DNA from: Anarhynchus alexandrinus
Taxonomy: Eukaryota > Chordata > Aves > Charadriiformes > Charadriidae
Reading direction: 5' to 3'
NCBI GenBank assembly: GCA_008711295.1
Contig: VUYV01000400.1
Coordinates: forward strand, 124,001-188,000
Length of the DNA stretch: 64,000 nt
The notes under the pieces are model-generated. The model searched no databases and was not told where the DNA came from. It saw only the letters and a program-made list of their open reading frames with translations. A program made the translations under genes and the position numbers. Shown here in pieces: positions 1-11,130 of the stretch (position 1 is the stretch's first letter; each line of letters opens with the position of its first letter).

Positions 1-3000
1 GGGCTGGTCCCTCACAGAGGTCAGCAGCTAGCAAATACCAGAGAAAACACTCAGTTAATGTTCATCTCCTTTGAATTACAGTATTTTCCCCAAGTAGACA
101 GGTCAGCTTCCTCCAAAGAACTATTTTAGTCGTGCATTTTTCTAACAGGCAGCTCTTGTGATCCTGTTCAGACACAACCAGTGATTTTGTGCGTTAATAA
201 CACTTCGGTACTAAGGTAACCTAAGAATATCAAATGTTGAGGATGTGTGGCGTTCCAGTCTTAATGTGCTTTTCCTGAGGAGCTCTGCAACGAGGCCAGT
301 TGTTAAGCGTTGTTATGACACACTCCTGGGCTTTCACTTTGACTTCTTTTCACATCTTGTTGAGTCTTCCAGTGTCTGAAAAGGCCATTTCGATGTGCTG
401 AGGTCATATGTTAAAAAGCTGAAAGCAGGGGCCCTCGCTAATGGTGCTCTGAAAGCAATTGTTTGGCAGAAGTTCATCGCATAAATCGCTCTATACTTTT
501 TTAGGATCGTAAAAGGAAAAATTATACTTTGTCCTCTAAGGAGGCGATGCAAAGATGATGTCCAAGAGTCATTGTTCAGCCACCAAGAGCTGGAATGGGG
601 ACTGGAATAAGTGGGTGGGGAGAGAAGAGGCCACTAGCATCAGCTGAGCAGCCAGAACATCCCTGGCAGGCAAGAGGAGGGGAGAAGGGAGTCAGGGAAG
701 CTGTAAATAACAACCAGGACAAATGAGAATATTCCTAAATACAAGTACAGAGGCAGGCAAGTCCCTCACCTACAAAGCTGACATCAGACTTTGTTACATG
801 GTCAAGTTATAACATTCATATTTAACACAGATTTTCATAACTTGCATTTAAAATCTGTGCTAATTCCTGTTTGGAAATGCATATTTTGGCTTAAGGACAG
901 CTTATTTCAGTTTAAGTGGAACACAGTGCTCAGCAGTTTTAACCAAGCAAAGTAATGTTAATTAAAACCAACGAAGGAGACTTCCCACAGCCTGCTGTAC
1001 CACTTGAGGCGCTCTGCCTTAAAGACATACTAAAAGTAAACAGATGCAATTTTATTTTACCTTTCTGATCTGTCAGGAAAAGGTCTTCTTCAAATGCCCA
1101 GGTGTTTGCAACAACATTTAAGATTTGTTGCATTGGTGGATTGCAGTAAGGGGCAGCTGTGGTCAGTAAAAAAAAGGAATCACATGGATACACAAAGTTC
1201 CCGCTTCAAGCTTTTTTCTCCCCAAACTGAAAACAACAGCACCTGGAGAAACAGTCCACAGAAATTTCTTCCCGGTATGCGCAGAGCCAACTTGCCACGA
1301 GTTCTCCCAGGAGCAATACTCCTTGGGATTCAGTGAGGATGTGACAAGGTGATTTGCAACATCTGAATCAGACCATTACACTCATGCAACATGCGTTTGG
1401 CTCTGCTACCAGGACTCGTCCCACCAAAATGGGCTGGACTACTCAAGGGAGCAGATTCAGAGGTGGGACATAAAAGACTGGGATCTGAACCAGGCATTAC
1501 TATTTGATCATAATAATATTTAAAGTTCTTCATTACTCAAATATTCAAGAATCATATAAAATATAATTGCACGTGTGCCTAGTGACAGGCTATACAAATA
1601 CTGGCCAGCAAGGCTTGGGGAAAAGTAAAAAAGGTTAAATAAAAAAATAGCTTGTGCTTCAGATATGGTCGGAACACAAACGGAAACCATGAGGGAAGTT
1701 GTACCTTAATTTACAGGAAAAGCACAAACAGTTCAATTTGTTTGTTTTTACAGTCATCATAGGCAAAATAGAAATGTTAGCAGCAGTAAGAGAGAGCAAA
1801 CAGGATATCTGGGAAGCAGGGCCATTCCACTTGTGTTCTGGTTTGTTTCCAGTCTTCCATCTCTATTTCATCCGCTTGCGTTGCAGACTCAGGCTTGCAG
1901 AAAGGCTAGGAAAGCGAGACTCAGGTAGACTGGGGTTTTTAATATATGTGAGCTTGATCTTGTAAAGACATGCTTACCGTTGTCCACTCGAGTAGTGCCA
2001 CTGAGAGCAGAACCAGTTGTGAAGGCAATGGGAAGCACCATCAAGTTTTTCCAGGATCAGCAACTTGACAATCAAAATCTTTGCTAGTTCACAACCTCTG
2101 ACGCTTGGTGAGTACTGTATTCTACCTTTAATTAGAGTTGGAGTACGAGTGCCCCTAAATTAGGATATGAATTATTTTCATACACACGGCTATTCATACT
2201 GTGCATCAATTGTAAAATATTTTAATGCCCTGTGCAGTTGAAGATGACATCAGTCCTTCTGAAATGTATACTAAACCTCCAGATCGCAATTCAAAGCATA
2301 TGTTCTGCCTGGTCTGCTGAGGACATAATGGTACAAAACTAGGATGCCTTTAATGAATAAAACACTAGTCACTGATACCATGTGCATTATACATACTTTC
2401 CACTTCAGAGGCAAAGCAGTTACAGCTTTCACTGCCTGAAGCCATACTACATCGGACCGTGACTGTATCACATCTGAGAACATAAGCACATTGAGGCGGT
2501 GCGGTCTTTGAACAGGAAACGTTGAAATGAAACCGAAGGTGCTGCCCAAAGGGTTGCTGGTGATCCTCTGCCTCTGAGTCAGCAGCAAACCCACGCCACA
2601 ACCTGTTCCTGGGGTCGCCGCGCAGCCCCACCTGGAGAATCAAACCACACATCAACCATCACCTCTGCTCAAAAGAGATGCCACTCAACTTCTGGTTGCC
2701 TGGCCAGACTGCAGCTTAGTCAGCCATACCCTGCCTACCTCTATTTCTCCAGCAGTTTCAACAGCATATTATAACCTCATTATTTTTCTGCCCTAAACTA
2801 TCATTTTATGTCCCTCCGCACTGCTAAAATAACTACCATAATCCATGCCAAAAGTGCATTCCAGCAATACTCAAAATCACATTAAGGCTCTATCCTAAGC
2901 TTGCATTCAGCTGGGTGAATGTAAAGTACCTCAGCACAATTTGCACAAGAAGAGCCCCGCCACACGTTAGGAGTGGGCATGGGATCTACCTGTTTCGCAC

Positions 3001-4779
3001 ATGGCCATGAGTGTCCCTTTGCTAATCCAGAAATGCGAAGGAAAGACAAGCTGGAAATACATGAGAAATTGGCCCAAATCCTGTCAACTATACTATAATA
3101 CAATAATGCTTCATCAATACTGGCATTGATTTAACCGTAGCTATTCCAAATTGTTTTCGGGATAAATTAAACCCAATTTCGAAGCAGCTCATTTTGGTGC
3201 AGTATCATCAGGGATAGTGGTGGCTGTGTGATGGTGTTTGGTTTGGTTTTTTTCAGGATCCAGCTAAACCAAAATAAACTGCTCCTCCAGTAAAATATAA
3301 ATCTTAATAATAGACCTATGATGATCTAGATAAATCAAAATCTTAACCTGATGTAGAGGTCTCTCAGCTTCCTTCCTTCATGGTATCGAGTCCTTTGTGC
3401 TGGTGTGTCCCTACGTGTCCGATATGTAGGACCATGTAATGTGTATTTGCCCGATCACACGAGCCAAGGGCAGCTGGGGTGCACATGCGATGGCACTCCA
3501 AGGACAACTCACACCCTGCCAGTGGGTCCCTCTCACCCTGGGACCTCTGTGCGAGGTGCACCTGACCAGCAGATCACAGCTCAAACCAGTCAGCAATAGC
3601 TGGACACCACGGGAGCGGATGGGAGCTGCAGATGTGGGAGATATAGGTCTATTTCTGTGATGTCTGATTCTGGTACTCCAGTCGCAAATAGTGCATAAGC
3701 CATGTGCTGGGTTTAGTCTAAATTCACTGAGCTTTTCTCAGTTCCACATACTTTTATTTCAAATTAAGAATACCCATAAACAACTCTAAATTAATGAGGT
3801 TTGCTTTTTCGCTATTTTTGTGTAAGAGTGCTTGATGTTTACCCCCATTTGTGTACTGTTCAATATGAACAGTCGCTCGCGCATCCCTCCCGGTTCTGGT
3901 GGCGTATGTTTAAGAAGACAGAATGTGAGTGGTTCTGCTCTCACCAGCATCTGTGCAAATCAGGCATAACCTCATTAAGGCAATGTAACTGAACAAAGCA
4001 GAAGCTGGAACACCTTATTTCAAATTATTTTGATAGAATACAGTTCATGCAATTAGATTTAACCTTGTGAAAATGTCCACTTTTTATGGAAAAAAAGAGT
4101 ATGTTGATTTTCAGTTTTCAGTTAAACATTTCTCTTTCTCATCACACCTTTCCAGCAGAGCAAATAACCAGTGTTTCCTAAAAGAACTATGATTAAGACT
4201 ATTTCCGAAGTATTCAGCTTTCCATTTCCTGATTCTGACATCTCATTCATGCAACGAGTCAGGAAAGGCCCTCGTTTTTTTCCAGAGTCCACATAATCCA
4301 GGTCCTTTTTCCTGGACATAATGCATCCTACTTTACTTAATTTATAAGGTAGAGCTTGCAAAAATTCAAAGCAGATTGCTTCTTCCTCTCCTGTTCTCCA
4401 ACCTATTCTTAGTTATCCGTACTAGTCTCAGTATTTCCAGAAAAAGCTGCCTTTTGCTTTTTGGCTTTGGGAAGTGGGAATTATTTCTGAAGAAGTTTAT
4501 AAATATTTGCTCCGAATGCCTGAACAAATGAGCTATTTCCTGCGATTTGCCTTTTGATACCTTAAATCTGTTAGCGCTTTGGCATCGGATCCTCCTCAGT
4601 GCCTCAGATCACAGCGTGAACTGACGGCTTATGAAAAAAAGGGCAAAGTAATCTCTGGAAAGACTGAGAACCAAGAAAAAATAATTAAATAAAAATAGAA
4701 AGGAAAACAGCTTAGGCTCATCTGCAAACAGAGGCTGGGCTGAAGAAACGTTAGCAGTCTCTGGTAGCTCTATTATTCT
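1..4779. other. Noncoding stretch, no gene recognised
   Basis: AT-rich unique-looking sequence. The longest open frame is 107 codons on the minus strand (2271-2594); another minus frame (2365-2655) overlaps it, and neither has recognisable motifs, which is the chance pattern. Between 3364 and 3660 four open frames on both strands overlap, again without homology that I recognise. A purine-rich patch lies near 600-700. I see no CR1, SINE or LTR boundary here. Confidence 0.7.
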
Positions 4780-4799
4780 CGTAGTTTTACTGTTGTCCT

Positions 4800-5005
4800 T
4801 CCTACATCTCCAAAGGACGGGTTTAGAAAGGCTTCGTGTCGGCGGGTCCCTCCCGGCTCTTGGGCTGCTGCTCGGGATTTACGAGAGCCTCTCTGCAGAG
4901 AGGTCAAAACACACCCAGGGGGAGAACAAAGAATTTGGTGCATTTACGGCCGCTTCTCCACCCTCCAGCCGGGGTGAAGCTCCAGCTTTACTCCCTTCGC
5001 TCCGG
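4800..5005 (+). promoter_or_regulatory. CpG-rich patch with 16-bp palindrome and a splice-donor-like end
   Basis: Against an AT-rich, CpG-poor background this segment carries about a dozen CpG dinucleotides in roughly 200 bases (for example in gtcggcggg, tacggccgc and agccgggg). It holds a perfect 16-bp palindrome, cctctctgcagagagg, at 4888-4903. It ends in ctccg|gtgaga at 5000-5010, a good match to a vertebrate 5' splice donor. The combination resembles a small CpG island with a first, possibly noncoding, exon. A 71-codon and a 113-codon plus frame overlap here; neither is recognisable. The promoter or exon reading is inference. Confidence 0.3.
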
Positions 5006-5010
5006 TGAGA

Positions 5011-5796
5011 TGTGGGGCCAGCCTGTGCCTGTTAGCCCGCACGTATCCCTGTTAGATGCGATAAATGTATTTATTGGACACTCAAAATTTGCAGTAGGTG
5101 CATTTGCTGTGTGTAAGAGCCAGGAGGATGTCTGCTACATGGCGTTGGGGGCGAGGAGCGACCGGTGGAGAAGTTGAATGCATTATTTTCTAATGTCAGG
5201 ACTGACTTCAACACCAGATTCACAGCTCCTTGCAATTCAGGGAAAACTCGGACTGTGAATTTTAGGGGCTGGACGTCCCTCAGACAACAGGAGTGCGTGC
5301 AAATCCTAATTCCTGCACGCACTGCCCTGAAGCAACCCAACAACTGCCCCGCGCAAGATCATTTAAAGAGAGGAAATACATCTACATCAGCTTGTTTCAG
5401 TCTTTCCTAAAATGACTACACTCCAGAAGCACTAACAAAGAAGCAGATGTAAGATTTTCTATGACTTATCTCCGAGGCAATTATTTATAAATCTCCTTGA
5501 TTCATTACATGCCAAGCCCAAATTAATCCCCTGGTTTAACAACAGAAATGTATATGTAGCCTCGCACATTGCAACCAATAGTGCACGCTAGGCATTTTGC
5601 TTTACAGATTATTTCTGATAGCATGCAGCAATTTTGCCCCTTTTGAATATTTTAGGCAGAAAAATAACTTTCTCGAAGAAAAGCCCTTGGCTAGGGACAT
5701 TTCCTGCTGCGAGATCGTGTATCTAACTGCTTCTGGAGGCTTCTGAGGGGTCAGGGAAAGCCAGCACTGTATGCGGGTGAGAACGGTACAGAAAAA
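5011..5796. other. Noncoding stretch, nothing recognised
   Basis: Mixed composition with no repeat boundary or motif I can name. Overlapping 80-126 codon frames on the minus strand (5071-5343 and 5602-5982) have no recognisable domain; the second simply translates the CA-rich tandem repeat that follows. Confidence 0.65.
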
Positions 5797-5875
5797 GCAC
5801 ACACCCAGGTGCACATGTACGCACACACCCAGGTGCACATATGCACACACACATACGTACACGTGCACACAGACA
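5797..5875. repeat. 24-bp tandem repeat grading into CA/TG-rich DNA
   Basis: Two near-identical 24-base units, each beginning gcacacacccaggtgcacat, occupy 5797-5820 and 5821-5844. They are followed by (CA)n and tacgtacacgtgcacac to about 5875. The tract is largely alternating purine-pyrimidine, which can adopt Z-DNA. It reads as an expanded CA-type minisatellite rather than part of a gene. Confidence 0.85.
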
Positions 5876-6955
5876 CGCGCAGAGTTATGTAGAAAACTGC
5901 TAAGTATGGTCTTCTTCTCCCCTCTCTCCTCCCTCCCATAATAAAGTAAAATGAAATGGCACGAGTCCCTGAAGGTTAACATTCCCCAGGCTTAGCTGTT
6001 TTGCTTATCCAAAATACATCTTACTCCTGGTTGTCAGAGGCAGCGCAAACTGGGAACGACAGGGCAGCTGGCGTGCTACAGCACAGGGCTCTCTGTGCTG
6101 TAATCTCTGCGGCACTGCCTACAGATTTGAAGAAGGGGAGATGCTCTTTACGCCGTGTATGTCACAACTTCTTGCTCAAAGTGCTGGAAAGTTCATGTTT
6201 GGGGGCTGATATTCTTTCCCTCCTCCCCTCCACCCAAACACTAATTGTTCTTGCTTTTTAATGAAAGTCAGCAAAGTACAGGATTTTAATTTAAGCTGTC
6301 AGTCAAAAGTAATGGAAGAGCTAGAAAGCCTGACGTTGCTTCTTTTCTGTGTGCTGAGTAAAGCTCTGTCAGGGGGTATGTTTCAACAGGAATGAGGAAG
6401 GAAGGACCAAGGCCAGAGTAATTAGCAACCAGGCCTTATCTAGGACAAATATTATGAGGGAATAAAGCCACTAAAATGTGCCACTTATTTGCTGATGCTA
6501 GAGCAGATGCGGCTTCTTTTCACGGGAATTAAAAAATAATCATGGCAATAGAAATTTTGTCCTGTCTTGTTACAATATCTGGCAGAAACTCTGCTTTCGC
6601 CAAGGGCAGGAAAGTTAAACAGAAAACAGGAGACGTCAAATAAATGTCCAGCATCTTACACAGCGTGGCGCTGGCTGTCGCTGGGAGCCTGATCGACTGA
6701 ATGGGGCGATGCAAAGCTGTGGGTACTCGTAACCTGGAGGCCAACCTTGCAAACCATCTGCGTGTCTACATGGAGATTGTCACCCACGGCACCAAGTCCC
6801 TCGGAGCAATAGGGAACCCCCCTCTTCAGGTTCCCCAGGGCTTGCGCACCCAAACTCAGCTCTAGAGCAGCCCACTGCAGTGCAGTAGGGGAGGGGAAAG
6901 TAAGCAAGGCAGCCCCAGCCCCGTCCCCCCAGAAGCACCCACCAAGGTGTGGGAA
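5876..6955. other. Noncoding stretch, GC rising towards the 3' end
   Basis: No gene recognised. The longest open frame is 154 codons on the minus strand (6656-7120); it is proline-rich because the DNA is C/G-rich, and it runs through the tandem repeat at 6956-7014, so it is most likely a composition artefact. GC content rises from about 6,780 onward. Confidence 0.65.
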
Positions 6956-7014
6956 GGCAGGTTCTGGCTCGGGATGGGGTGGCAGGTTCTGGCTCGGGAT
7001 GGGGTGGCAGGTCC
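6956..7014. repeat. 25-bp tandem duplication (2.4 copies)
   Basis: The 25-base unit ggcaggttctggctcgggat+ggggt is present exactly twice (6956-6980 and 6981-7005), with a third partial copy to 7014. Identity between the two full copies suggests a young or length-variable minisatellite. It sits in a G-rich patch with an 8-10 base G run near 7081. Confidence 0.9.
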
Positions 7015-7293
7015 CGGGGCTGGGAGTCTCCCCAGCTGCAGGGACCCTAACGCGGAGGGGCTCGTGTGTGCAGGAAAGGGAGGGGGGGGGCTGTCTCATG
7101 CCTCTTCTATGCCTCATCACGCTCTTTTTGAAGGGTCTTTCAGGCTCTTCTCCTCTCTCTAGTGCTGCCTGCTTTTTCTCCTGCCTGTCCCTCCTTTTGT
7201 GATTTCAAGAGGAAGTGGTGTCTGGTTTTATTGTCTGCTTTGACATTCATTTCTTACATGGCGTAGGAGGACGACATCTATAAAAAGCTATAC

Positions 7294-7327
<34 letters not shown>
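7294..7327. repeat. (ATCT)n tetranucleotide microsatellite
   Basis: About eight uninterrupted ATCT units (equivalently GATA/TATC on the other strand), followed by an imperfect tatatctcatagatgg. This is a typical polymorphic vertebrate tetranucleotide repeat. Confidence 0.95.
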
Positions 7328-7329
7328 AT

Positions 7330-10300
7330 CTCATAGATGGAAAAATAACTCAGCCTTAAATGAGACGCAATGCAAGTCCTGATTAAATTGCCACATTAGT
7401 TATGTTTGACATGTTATAACCTTGAATACCAAGAAACTGGAAAAAAAAAATTTAAAAAGAAAGCTATATGCAAATAGGAAGGATGATATTCATGTACCAG
7501 GCGGCATTAGGCTTCAAACATTTTGGTTGAGATCCTCAGTTTGACTCCTTCAGTTGCTTTGTCAAAGGGCCACAAGTCCAACTTGCTTTTTTTTTTTTAC
7601 TTCCAGTGTTCTGGGACTCGTTATTTGCCATTTATGGTGTTATTAATTCTGGCTGCCTGAACATTTTCATTATCAGAGGGAAAGGAGGAAACCAAAGATA
7701 ACTTATCGGGCATTGTTCCTGTTTAGGTGTTCCTCTGAGATTTCCTTTTGAGTGGAATGTATTTCATTAATTCGGGGGACATTCTGGCATAGATGTCTAA
7801 TTAGATCTGCTTAATGGGTTTCACGTCACAGAGGCATGTAAATCTTTCCATGAAAGACAAGGTTTGTATTGAGAGATAATATCTTTTATTAGACCTCCAG
7901 ACACAATTGGAAGGGATGGACAAGATTTTCAGTTTCGCTAAAAAAAAACTGTAATACTTTGCTACAAACTTTTCCTTTCTTACCTCTTCAGATACTCAGA
8001 GCTACAAAGACCTGACCACTGCAGTCTCTTCATGGTCTTTGTGTATTAGCATTCACTTGTTTTTCACTAAGAGATTTTGCCCCATCTATATTTTTCTTAT
8101 TTCTTCCAGAATTTTGGTCTTCTGACATTCACCTCTTTTTTATAACCCATTGCACATTATACTCTATGGATGTTTATGTTTAATTTTACCTGTTTAGAGG
8201 TGGAAAGGATCCCAGATGGGGTTTCCTTCCTGGTTTCTATGCCCAAACATCACCAACTCCCAGAGATTACAAAATGCTACGGTCGTCACTGTGGTTGTGT
8301 TATTGCCTACTTGACTTAAATGCATATGTGGCAATTGCATGCACTTGTCATTATGTATACCCAATACCACCCTTAAAATATCCACTCTTCCATCCTAAAA
8401 TCTTCCTAGAGTCCTAAAATCTTTAGAGAGAGACGAGTTGCTGTGCCTGGCTTGGTGGCTCGCCTGTTCTCATGAGAGCAGCACAGAACGTGCACCCACA
8501 GGCCTCTTCCATCCTCCAGCTTAAGCTTTATTTTTCTGATGCTGGAGGTATTTAAATAACTGACAAAGCAAATTCTACCTAATGTATTAGTCACTGCATA
8601 GGATTCTGTAGCTAATTTATAGGGGGGGGTTTATGCCAGATCCTAATACATTCTGCAAAACATGCAAAATACATTACTACATTTTGGAATACTTCAGTTC
8701 TTGTAATAACTGGTTTGGTATATTCCTTGAAGTCTTAGGATGCTTATTGTTCAACAGGAAACTGAAATCCCCTGCAGATCTTCTGTTTTGGCAGATACCA
8801 CAAAAATTCTGGATTGATCTTGCAAGCTTTCTCATGAACTTCCAACCCCTGTTTTAATGTTGCTAAATACACAGTTTCAACTACATCCCATGGCAAGTTG
8901 CATGGGTTTATTCTTGGTGGCACCAGCCCCCATATCATAACCCACTTGTGTAGGTCACAAAGACCTCTGCGTAAGTAATAAAAATCACCTCTTCTATAAG
9001 CAAAAACTGTATAAAGCTTGAAAAAAAATGGGCCTTCTGTTGTGAAAAGCTTGTTTGGCCATAGAGACTAGAAATTCTCTCACATGCAGTTTTGTTTTGC
9101 AAAGAACAGGGGGAGGGATAAATCAACTCCTCCTCTCTTGAAAGATAGCTTTATTTTTTAAGCACATTCAGGTATATGCCAAAACGCTTTTTAAAAAGCT
9201 TCAGTTTCAGGATATCTCAGTGCTAATTTGCAAAGGTTAGGCAGTAAGAAAACTCTAAAAAAATCAGACCATTTAAGATGTTTGGAATTTGGCACCTGAA
9301 AACAGAAGCGATAGAAGTCTTTTCCTCAGGAACATATTAATTTGAGTTCTGATTAGTTCATGCTTATTAAAACTTAAAATTAAACACATCTGATACCCAA
9401 TACAGTTGCATCTTAAAATAATATTGCCTTCTTATTTTGCAAAATTACATCCTTCTCCAACTCCAAACAAGGAAATAAACTTCCCCTAGCGCACATCATT
9501 TTACATCCTTTGCAATATTGATGATAGCTATTCAAAATGATATCTTTTCATGGCTCTTCCCAGAGACGTAAACGAAAGTGAGGTTTGGTACACAGAAGCT
9601 CAACCGAGCAGATTTGTAAAAAGCAGGCACATGCTGATAAAGCAAAATCTTTAAATTGGGTAAGCTGGAAACTGGTTGCCACGCTTATCCATTATCCCCA
9701 GACACAAAGCCCATAAAGGGTTCAACTTCAGCCCACAACAGTAATGACTAAAAGCCATTAGCGTATGTAATGGCTGCTCGTGGGCCTATAGGAAATGAAT
9801 GGATGGTCTCAGTTCAGTTCACGCAGGACAGGCGGCCACATGACAGAAACCACCAAGCACTGCATGGGGAGGGAGACCCAGTTGCCCTCTCCTGCCCAGA
9901 AGCACCTTCCTCCCGAGCGCATCGGTGTTGCACCCAGCAAGCAGACAAACAGGCATTTTCCACTGTCAATTAGCCACTTTTCTCAGACACGAAGCTCACT
10001 TTTAGGAGAGTGGAAGAAAAAAAGTCTGGAGCCTCATGATAAGCCCAGGGGATTAATAAAGGCAGTTTGGTTTACAGGATAAAGTAGAGCCTTTATCACC
10101 TGCAGTTCAATCTACCAACTTAAAAATACATGAAATCACAGGACTGCCTTCAGCACCACATGAAATAAAAAGCTAAAATAAAGTCGGTATTTGGGGAAGT
10201 ATTTCTAAAAGATAAAGAAAGAAGGATACCCCAGACTGAAGGTCACAGTAGGCATTTCTCCCACCCCGTAAAGCTTAAAGTACTGAACATAGTATTGTAG

Positions 10301-11090
10301 TAACAGAGAGAATAATAGTTGTCAGAGATTTTCTTTAAGAACATAGGCGAGGGACAGCGATGGGTCCAGGGGACAATCTCAGCTTCGCAGAAGTGGAGGG
10401 AGTTACAAGCTTTCAAATTATCTTCAGTTTGCCTGCCGCTTCGGACACTTCAATTTTTCCCTAAAACTTAAAGCCTCCTTCTAAGCTTCCGGTTTCTTCG
10501 GGGTACAATTTATCACAATCTTATTTTATTTTGAAATGCACTAAAGCATCAAGGCAAAAAGGGAAGATGAACTCCATTTAATCCTTCTGTTGCACGGCAG
10601 CAACAGCGAGCAAGCAGGGAGTTGTAAGTTTACGAGGAAGGCAGGAGAAGAAATGGGAACTCATTGCAACCGGGTTTGGAGATCCTGAAAAGGCAATACT
10701 AAGCTTCCAGAGCACAGCTGTCTGGTCGTAGAGCAGAAAAGCACTTCCAACCTCAACTTGACATCATTTGGCATCTCCTTAGCTGGCAGGGCGAAGAACA
10801 CGCTGTTATTTTACACGGCTATGAAGTACATGCCACAAGAGATTTCAGCTGCAGTGAGGGCCAAGTACAGACATCAAAGGCTAGCGTTCGGATGCAAAGA
10901 AGTGAGAAATGCACTTTATTTCTCATAATGAGAAACGCGACTTAATGCTTTATCAGACCCTAACTTCTAATAGGAGTTAGTTACATAACGAAAAGCTCCG
11001 CTGCTCTCTGCTGACTGCCAAATAGCTATCAAATATTAAAGAGACGAGCAAGAGCTCTGAAAGGGGGTTGTACGGTCACAGTGCGGCAGC
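7330..11090. other. Noncoding AT-rich stretch
   Basis: No gene, tRNA or young transposon recognised. All open frames are below 96 codons and unrelated to anything I know. Contains a 12-base T run near 7588-7599 and many short A/T runs. 7520-7570 (gagatcctcagtttgactcc) has a weak resemblance to old sauropsid DNA-transposon arms, which I did not consider sufficient. Confidence 0.7.
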
Positions 11091-11093
11091 CTT

Positions 11094-11105
11094 CACGTGC
11101 ACGTG
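11094..11105. promoter_or_regulatory. Two abutting E-boxes (CACGTGCACGTG)
   Basis: Two perfect canonical E-boxes, CACGTG, lie head to tail with no spacer (11094-11099 and 11100-11105), forming a 12-bp palindrome. They continue into a CpG-rich alternating purine-pyrimidine tract (cgcgtgcgtgtgcctctgcg, then tacgtg) to about 11130. CACGTG is the core site of bHLH-ZIP and bHLH-PAS factors such as USF, MYC/MAX and CLOCK/BMAL1. Occupancy is not shown by sequence; the site may just be part of a degenerate GT/CG simple repeat. Confidence 0.4.
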
Positions 11106-11130
11106 CGCGTGCGTGTGCCTCTGCGTACGT

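Noticed and set aside
5602..5982. 126-codon minus frame with VCV/YVCVCAYVH-type repeats
   Set aside because: The repeats are simply the CA-rich minisatellite translated.
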